From Rariglobus sp041662485 (GTDB lineage: Bacteria; Verrucomicrobiota; Verrucomicrobiia; Opitutales; Opitutaceae): 64,000 nucleotides of DNA. The stretch lies in the NCBI GenBank assembly GCA_041662485.1, contig JBAZSJ010000021.1, positions 13,587-77,586 on the forward strand, read 5' to 3'. The position numbers and the translations under genes were made by a program. Positions 58,408-64,000 of the stretch are shown here, piece after piece (the stretch's first letter is position 1; every line of letters begins with the position of its first letter). The notes under the pieces are model-generated. The model worked only from the letters and a program-made list of their open reading frames with translations, did not search any database and was not told where the DNA came from.

Positions 58408-58629
58408 TCAGCGTTTGAGTCCGGCGCGAAATAACTCGGGGTTCTGCTTGTAGGCGTTCACGCAGCGTTGGCAGACGCAGGCCTTTCGCTGGCTTTCCGG
58501 CGGAATCAATTCCAAGAGGCCGGGCGGGATGGTGGTGTCGCAGCACCAGCATCGGCCGGTGGCGTGTGCGCCACAGGCGTTGGGTTGCCCGCACAGGGGG
58601 CAGAGGTCTTCGTGTATTTCCGGGGGCAT
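58408..58629 (-). CDS. Cysteine-rich CWC family small protein
   Basis: A 73-residue protein with nine cysteines (10, 13, 19, 27, 29, 30, 51, 53, 56) including the CWCC-type core in GRCWCCDTTIPPGLLELIP that names the CWC family. The spacing suggests one or two zinc sites. The C-terminal ACVCQRCVNAY is conserved in the family. Its start is 4 bases from the AMP nucleosidase stop, so they share a transcript. Function unknown; probably a cytoplasmic zinc-binding adaptor. Confidence 0.9.
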   Translation of the reverse strand: MPPEIHEDLCPLCGQPNACGAHATGRCWCCDTTIPPGLLELIPPESQRKACVCQRCVNAYKQNPELFRAGLKR

Positions 58630-58633
58630 GACT

Positions 58634-59404
58634 TCAGAACCTCAGATGCTTCACCGTGAGGCCGTTGTTGATGAGCTGTTTTAACGAATCGATGCCGATC
58701 TTGAGGTGGTCTTCGACGTAGGTCTCGTCCACCTGCGCGTCGCTCGCGATCGTCTTCACGCCTTCGGGGGTCATGGGCTGGTCGCTCACGAGGAGGAGAG
58801 CGCCGGTGGGGATCTGGTTGAAAAATCCCACAGTGAAAATCGTGGCGGTTTCCATGTCCACGGCCATCGCATGGATTTTGGTGAGGTATTTTTTGAACTC
58901 GGCGTCGTGTTCCCAGACGCGGCGGTTGGTCGTGTAGACGGTGCCGGTCCAGTAGTCGCGGGCGGCTTCACGGATGGTGGTCGAGATGGCTTTCTGCAAC
59001 GCGAACGCGGGCAGGGCGGGGACTTCGGGGGGGAAATAGTCGTTGCTCGTGCCGTCGCCGCGGATGGCGGCGATGGGGAGGATGAAATCGCCGATCTCGG
59101 CGCGGTGCTTGATGCCGCCGCATTTGCCGAGGAAGAGCACGGCCTCGGGCTTGATCGCGCTGAGGAGGTCCATCGCGGTGGCGGCGGTGGCGCTGCCCAT
59201 GCCGAAATTGATGATCGTGATGCGCCCGGCGGTGGCGCTGGGCATTGGCTTGTCGCGTCCGTGGACTTTTACGCGGTGGAGCTTGGCGAAGAGTTTAACG
59301 TAGCGCTGAAAGTTGGTGAGCAGGATATAGTCGCCGAACTGGTCGAGGGGAACGCCGGTGTAACGGGGCAGCCAGTTCTCAACGATCTCTCGGCGAGTCT
59401 TCAT
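58634..59404 (-). CDS. amn: AMP nucleosidase (short form)
   Basis: A 256-residue nucleoside phosphorylase-fold enzyme predicted to split AMP into adenine and ribose 5-phosphate. Conserved parts are INFGMGSATAATAMDLLSAI, VLFLGKCGGIKHRAEIGDFI, the nucleoside-binding AVDMETATIFTVGFF and LLVSDQPMTPEG with the catalytic Asp. It lacks the N-terminal regulatory domain of the long E. coli Amn, as in many bacteria. The CWC gene follows on the same strand. A related nucleosidase (MTA/SAH) is possible but fits less well. Confidence 0.88.
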   Translation of the reverse strand: MKTRREIVENWLPRYTGVPLDQFGDYILLTNFQRYVKLFAKLHRVKVHGRDKPMPSATAGRITIINFGMGSATAATAMDLLSAIKPEAVLFLGKCGGIKHRAEIGDFILPIAAIRGDGTSNDYFPPEVPALPAFALQKAISTTIREAARDYWTGTVYTTNRRVWEHDAEFKKYLTKIHAMAVDMETATIFTVGFFNQIPTGALLLVSDQPMTPEGVKTIASDAQVDETYVEDHLKIGIDSLKQLINNGLTVKHLRF

Positions 59405-59463
59405 GCGGCTGAGTTAAGCACGATGCCGGCGGAGGGCACGGAGAAAACCGCGGACGAAGAAAG

Positions 59464-59535
59464 GTAGGGCGGATTATCCTTAATCCGCCGTTCGGCATGC
59501 GTGGCGTTCGGCGCGTTAGGGATAACGCGCCCTAC
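59464..59535. repeat. REPIN-like element (GTAG...CTAC), GGCGGATTA family
   Basis: GTAG is followed by a GGCGGATTA/TAATCCGCC hairpin. After a spacer comes a GGCGCGTTA/TAACGCGCC hairpin and CTAC. The two hairpins differ but are built the same way. It lies between amn and lipA. Confidence 0.75.
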
Positions 59536-59542
59536 CCATGGC

Positions 59543-60439
<897 letters not shown>

Positions 60440-60571
60440 CGAATAAGGGAGTATCAATAACCACGGATTGCACGGATGAGCACGGATTTTTTTCGGGTAT
60501 GACGTGGGCTGATTGCAGGCGTTCTGGTTATTATGAGGACGGACGGTGATTTGAGAGGCTGACAGGCGAGT
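60440..60571. promoter_or_regulatory. Gap upstream of lipA
   Basis: A 132-base gap between lipA and the sensor-like gene. No clear promoter hexamers, hairpin or RNA gene could be identified. Confidence 0.3.
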
Positions 60572-61441
60572 TTAGTTGGCGGGGGTTTTGTCGCGGGTGG
60601 CCGCTACTTCGTGTTGGATTTTGGACTCCCATTCGCCTGCTGCCCGGCTGGCCTTGTTGTAATCATCGAGGGCCTTGAGTTGCTCCGGGGAGAGTTGTTT
60701 GGATAAACGCGTCAGGGTTTGCTCATCCCAATTGTAACCATTGCGAATCTCATAGGCTTTGGCGACGACTTGGGCTTGGTCTTGGCTTAGCTTTGGTAAG
60801 TTTTGATCGGCAAGGGTGAGTTGGAAATTCTCTAGCGTTGGCTCGGGGATGCTCCCGGAGCGTTGATAGGCGACGAAGGCTTTTTCACCGAGCAAATCAC
60901 GGATATCGTCTTTAATGCTTTCCTTGGTTCTTTCGACGGCGGTCTGCGCCAGTTTACCTTCCGCATCAAGGCCTTCGTTCACGGCGGCATCCACCGCGTC
61001 GTTCATGGATGCGTTCAACTCCACTATCAATTCCTTGAATCGTTCGATTTGAACCGGAGTAAGGGACTGTTGCTTGAGAAAATCGCCATACCATTTCTGC
61101 ACATGGCGTCGCCAGTTAATATGATCGTAGTGGAGATATTCTGGCGTTTGGCGAAGCAGCCGATCAAGTTGTTCTTGGAGTTCGGTCGGACTTGGATCAG
61201 GAACGCTGTCGGCAGCGAGTTTTGCCTGGAGTGCCGAAAGCTCGGCGGTGGAGGCGTGGTTTTCGGCTTCGAGAAGCGCGAGCCGTTGTTTGAGTCGGCG
61301 CTGGTCTTGCTCGACGATCTGCGTCTCTCGGGGGAGCGTTTCGAGCGAGGATAGTTTTAACCATTGCGACCGCGAGATGAGGGCGAGGGGAATACAGAGG
61401 AGGACATTGATAAGCGTCCAGAGGAGGAGCAGGCGTTTCAT
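60572..61441 (-). CDS. Membrane-anchored coiled-coil protein paralogous to the sigma factor's sensor domain
   Basis: A 289-residue protein with an N-terminal helix (LLLLWTLINVLLCIPLALI, residues 4-22), a coiled-coil stretch (about 38-75), and a soluble helical domain starting at LTPVQIERFKELIVELN. That domain follows the same order of motifs as the C-terminal part of the ECF sigma protein encoded just upstream: a KEL helix, an acidic helix, AY near the middle, a PKLSQDQAQVV-like segment, then LSPEQLKALDDYN. The two genes are 7 bases apart. It probably senses or binds an extracytoplasmic partner and competes with or regulates the sigma protein; this is inferred. Confidence 0.8.
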   Translation of the reverse strand: MKRLLLLWTLINVLLCIPLALISRSQWLKLSSLETLPRETQIVEQDQRRLKQRLALLEAENHASTAELSALQAKLAADSVPDPSPTELQEQLDRLLRQTPEYLHYDHINWRRHVQKWYGDFLKQQSLTPVQIERFKELIVELNASMNDAVDAAVNEGLDAEGKLAQTAVERTKESIKDDIRDLLGEKAFVAYQRSGSIPEPTLENFQLTLADQNLPKLSQDQAQVVAKAYEIRNGYNWDEQTLTRLSKQLSPEQLKALDDYNKASRAAGEWESKIQHEVAATRDKTPAN

Positions 61442-61448
61442 GGTCGGC

Positions 61449-63074
61449 TCAATTTGAGAAAAAGCGATCAGGGCCCATCGTTTTCTGGTAAATGATCTCG
61501 AACTTGCGGGTCTCTACAAAATAGGTGCGAAGGATGTTTAGTTGCGCATCAGAAAGCTGGCTGGCGGCACGAGTCAGGGTGGCTTGTTCGGCGGGGCTCA
61601 ATCCGTCCACGATGGGGGTGGCGTCATCGACGGCCGGGGGTTTGGCGGTGCTGGGTTTACGGTCGATTTCTTCGTAAACGAGTCGTGTGAGCACGGATTG
61701 CTGGTCCGGTTTGAGGGGTTGTCCGGCGTCCGCCATGTCCAACGCGATGTCGTCGGTGGCGGGACGGGACCGGAAGGTTATCAGGTAATGCTCACGATAG
61801 GCGTCGAGCACCGCATCCCCAAATTGGGTGCGGATTTTATCTTCGGTGGCCGCCAGTCTTTGATTGTGGGCGAGCCGGTCATCCACTGTGCCGTTTTGGT
61901 GGGCGACATAAATAGCGTCACGGGTCTGGTTGAAATCATCGGCGAGGAGTTCCTTGAGTTGCTCCAGTTGCTCGGAGGGCAGGTGCAGGCGGTCAAACAA
62001 GTCGCCGAAACGGCTTTGCACCCACAGCCGATTTTGTCGGTGCATGATGGCGGCGTATTCCGGACTGTTTCGTTTTGCGGCTTCTACCAGGGAATATTCT
62101 TCGGAATACGAACGACCTTTGCGGACGGTCTTGGGCGAGGCGAGGCGGGCGCGGGCTTCGGCAAGCTGGCGGCGCAGTTCATCGCGGGTGTGCTGGGCGG
62201 CGGCGAGTTGTTGCCGGAGGAGGGCGAGGCGGTGGCGTTCGGCGGTGAGGGTTTCGAAAGCGAGTTCACGGCGGACGATTTCGGCGTGTTGGCGAGTAAC
62301 GATCACTCCCAGGGTGGTGGAGCCTGTCATGGCCAGACCTGCCACGATGGCTGCGCCGAGGAGGCTGGTTTTGAGCTTGGTCGCGGTGAGGAAGTGGAAA
62401 ATCGAAGCGATGCCCGCTGCTTTGGCGGTCGAGGAGAGCGCGGCGGTGGTTATGCTGGCGGCGAGACTGGCAGGCGCGGCGATGGCGGTCTGGGCGGAGA
62501 GCGCGAGGCCGAGGGCGGCGGCGGTCGAGGTGACGCCGCGCTGTGCGAGAAGGAGGCGGAGTTTGTCGAGGGCGCGGTCGACGCGTTTGCGGGCGGTGTC
62601 TTCAGCCAGGTTGAGATGGGCGCCTATGACGGAGAAGGATTGGTTCTCGAAGAAGCGAAGCAGGATTGCCTCGCGGTCGCGCGAACCCAAGCGGTCGAGA
62701 GTGTCGTCGATCACGGAGCGAAGTTGCGTCCAGTCCGGTTCGTTGGAGGGGCTGGCGGTGTCGGTGGACATGGCATGGGCGGCGAGTTCGCGGGTTTGCC
62801 GGCGGCGTTCGCGACGTGCGAAGTCGGCGGCGGCGAAGCGTGTGCTGGTATGCAGCCATCCGATGAGCGAAGGGTGGCGAGAGAGTGGGCGGGCTTTTCG
62901 AGCTAGGTCGGCAAACACACTTTGCGCGATCTCGTCGGCGCGATGGGAATCACCGTTTACGCGTCGCAACGCGGTGTTGTAAACGAAGGAGAGGTGGCGG
63001 CGCACCAACTCGGCGAAGGCGTCTTCGTCGCGAGTTTCGGAGTAACGGTGGAGCAGGTCGGGATCGTCCATCAT
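61449..63074 (-). CDS. ECF sigma factor fused to a transmembrane sensor domain
   Basis: 541 residues. Sigma region 2 lies at about 20-90 (AELVRRHLSFVYNTALRRV; SLIGWLHTSTRFAAADFARR) and region 4 at about 122-176 (LDRLGSRDREAILLRFFENQ ... TARKRVDRALDKLR). An Ala-rich linker leads to one membrane helix near 236-258 (SLLGAAIVAGLAMTGSTTL), then a coiled coil and a helical exported domain ending in KTMGPDRFFSN. No separate anti-sigma gene is adjacent, so activity may be controlled through the fused domain. The start could also be the second ATG codon (63071). A paralogue of the exported half is encoded next door. Confidence 0.92.
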   Translation of the reverse strand: MMDDPDLLHRYSETRDEDAFAELVRRHLSFVYNTALRRVNGDSHRADEIAQSVFADLARKARPLSRHPSLIGWLHTSTRFAAADFARRERRRQTRELAAHAMSTDTASPSNEPDWTQLRSVIDDTLDRLGSRDREAILLRFFENQSFSVIGAHLNLAEDTARKRVDRALDKLRLLLAQRGVTSTAAALGLALSAQTAIAAPASLAASITTAALSSTAKAAGIASIFHFLTATKLKTSLLGAAIVAGLAMTGSTTLGVIVTRQHAEIVRRELAFETLTAERHRLALLRQQLAAAQHTRDELRRQLAEARARLASPKTVRKGRSYSEEYSLVEAAKRNSPEYAAIMHRQNRLWVQSRFGDLFDRLHLPSEQLEQLKELLADDFNQTRDAIYVAHQNGTVDDRLAHNQRLAATEDKIRTQFGDAVLDAYREHYLITFRSRPATDDIALDMADAGQPLKPDQQSVLTRLVYEEIDRKPSTAKPPAVDDATPIVDGLSPAEQATLTRAASQLSDAQLNILRTYFVETRKFEIIYQKTMGPDRFFSN

Positions 63075-63118
63075 GGGCTTTCCTTATAGGCAGCCGCTGG
63101 TCGTCAAAACCGGACAGA

Positions 63119-63787
63119 TTATTGGTTTAAAAATTTCGGTAACAGCGACCGGAACTCAACCGCGAGCACGTTTTTCACCTCGGCCATGTCCAGCTCGCGG
63201 CCGAGCTCGGCCTGGAGGGAGGTGACGGTGCCCTCGGTCGCGCTAATGCCGCACGGGACAATCCCTTGGAAGTGCATTAGGTTCGCGTTCACGTTGAGCG
63301 CGAAACCGTGATACGTGACCCAGCGGCGCACGGCGACCCCGATGGCGGCGACCTTGCGCGTGCCGATCCAGATGCCGGTCTTGCCCTCGCGGCGCGTGGC
63401 GACGAGGCCGAGCGAGCCCACGGAGTTGATCATGACTTGTTCGAGGAGGCGCAGGTATTCGTGGAGGTCCTTGTGCGTGTCGAGCGAGACGATGGGGTAG
63501 CCGACGACCTGGCCGGGACCGTGGTAGGTGATGTCGCCGCCGCGGTTGGTTTTGACGACCTCGATGCCTTCGAGGGCGAGGTGGGCGGGGTCCCAGACGA
63601 CGTTTTTCTCGGCGCCGCTGCGCAGGCCGATGGTGTAAACGGGTTCGTGCTCGGTAAACACGAGGGTATCGCCGATCTCGCCGGCGATGCGGCGGGCGAC
63701 GAGTTCGTCCTGCGCGCGCCAGGCCGCCTCGTAACGGGTGCGGCCCCAGTCGAGGGTCGTGACGGCGGGAGCGGTGGCGGCGGACAT
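63119..63787 (-). CDS. lipB: Octanoyltransferase (lipoate protein ligase B)
   Basis: 222 residues from the ATG at 63785-63787. It transfers octanoyl groups from acyl carrier protein to lipoyl domains. It has the family signature GGDITYHGPGQVVGYPI near residue 72, catalytic Cys in IVPCGISATEGTVTSL and catalytic Lys in TRKVAAIGVAVRRWVTYHG. The longer frame upstream of this ATG runs through a palindromic element and is not protein-like. It supplies the substrate for LipA. Confidence 0.95.
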   Translation of the reverse strand: MSAATAPAVTTLDWGRTRYEAAWRAQDELVARRIAGEIGDTLVFTEHEPVYTIGLRSGAEKNVVWDPAHLALEGIEVVKTNRGGDITYHGPGQVVGYPIVSLDTHKDLHEYLRLLEQVMINSVGSLGLVATRREGKTGIWIGTRKVAAIGVAVRRWVTYHGFALNVNANLMHFQGIVPCGISATEGTVTSLQAELGRELDMAEVKNVLAVEFRSLLPKFLNQ

Positions 63788-63835
63788 GGGCGTCAACCGA
63801 TACGGCGAACCGCGTCCGGCGCAAGCTTCAGGGGC

Positions 63836-63911
63836 AGGACGGGACCGCTGGTTTGATGGAGCGGGGACCTCCTGGTCCCCGTCACGCGACCGGGAGGTCG
63901 CGTCTCGTGTG
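63836..63911. repeat. Composite palindromic element upstream of lipB
   Basis: It starts with a GGACGGGACCGCTGG stretch resembling the left arm of the 32780-type REPIN, then GGAGCGGGGACCTCCTGGTC forming a CGGGGACC/GGTCCCCG hairpin and a GCGACC/GGTCGC hairpin. It looks like a broken or chimeric element. Confidence 0.55.
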
Positions 63912-63959
63912 CCCGGCATGGGCGTGAACTAAACATATGAAACGAAATGTTCGGAGAAA

Positions 63960-64000
63960 GTGACAACAACCGTAGCCAAGACCAAGGCGGGCCTCGCGAG
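63960..64000 (+). CDS. Possible start of a gene running off the right end
   Basis: A GTG at 63960 opens a frame to the window end; the first residues would be VTTTVAKTKAGLA. GGAG lies 3 bases upstream, which is too close for a good ribosome binding site. Too short to identify. Confidence 0.25.
   Translation, partial: MTTTVAKTKAGLA

Overview
The window is GC-rich DNA with tightly packed operons, many ATGA stop/start overlaps and weak Shine-Dalgarno signals. The gene set suggests a Verrucomicrobiota member, most likely Opitutaceae: large secreted PA14/thrombospondin-3/YD-repeat proteins, an ECF sigma factor fused to a membrane sensor, and a MoxR/DUF58/vWA operon carrying an ABC transporter. 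This placement is inferred from gene style and was not tested by any search.

Region 1 (1-10.8 kb) is sulfur assimilation. It holds the tail of a sulfate permease CysT, then CysW, CysA and cysteine synthase CysK. After a long hairpin comes a tRNA-Cys-like gene followed at once by an intrinsic terminator, then a second uptake set (Sbp, CysT, CysW). A DUF3604/PHP-like gene with an in-frame TAG, a FAD/NAD(P)-binding protein and a rhodanese follow. The tRNA-Cys-like gene keeps the cysteine anticodon GCA, U73 and encoded CCA. It has lost U33 and C48, and it replaces the elbow pair G19-C56 with A19-U56. Its position inside a cysteine/sulfate operon makes it the most interesting feature here, probably a regulatory or specialised tRNA.

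Region 2 (10.8-29.8 kb) is accessory and surface-related. A hypothetical gene and an ORF with 12 in-register 21-bp (heptapeptide) repeats precede a ~2084-residue secreted lectin/PA14 protein and a HEAT-like membrane protein. Next come two consecutive Rhs genes. The second has a complete seven-repeat RCC1 propeller, a YD shell, a core motif and a WHH-type nuclease tip, followed by a SUKH-ankyrin protein that is the likely immunity gene. A DUF1573/rhodanese/MauE cassette lies between two copies of a ~55-bp intergenic repeat.

Region 3 (30-56 kb) is an SLC13-type permease and a caa3-type cytochrome c oxidase locus. The structural genes ctaC-D-E-F and a CtaG-like gene are on the minus strand. DUF420, ctaB and ctaA (minus) and Sco and a copper-type P-ATPase (plus) lie beyond an interposed MoxR/ABC/DUF58/BatA/vWA operon on the plus strand.

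Region 4 (56-64 kb) is housekeeping: a 2-hydroxyacid dehydrogenase with an Ldh2-type dehydrogenase, a cysteine-rich CWC protein, AMP nucleosidase, lipA, a membrane protein paralogous to the sensor half of the neighbouring ECF sigma factor, that sigma factor, and lipB.

The gaps hold at least eight REPIN-like elements of differing sequence but one plan: a GTAG, GTGG or GGAG tetranucleotide, a hairpin, a spacer, a second hairpin and the complementary tetranucleotide. One element sits inside another.
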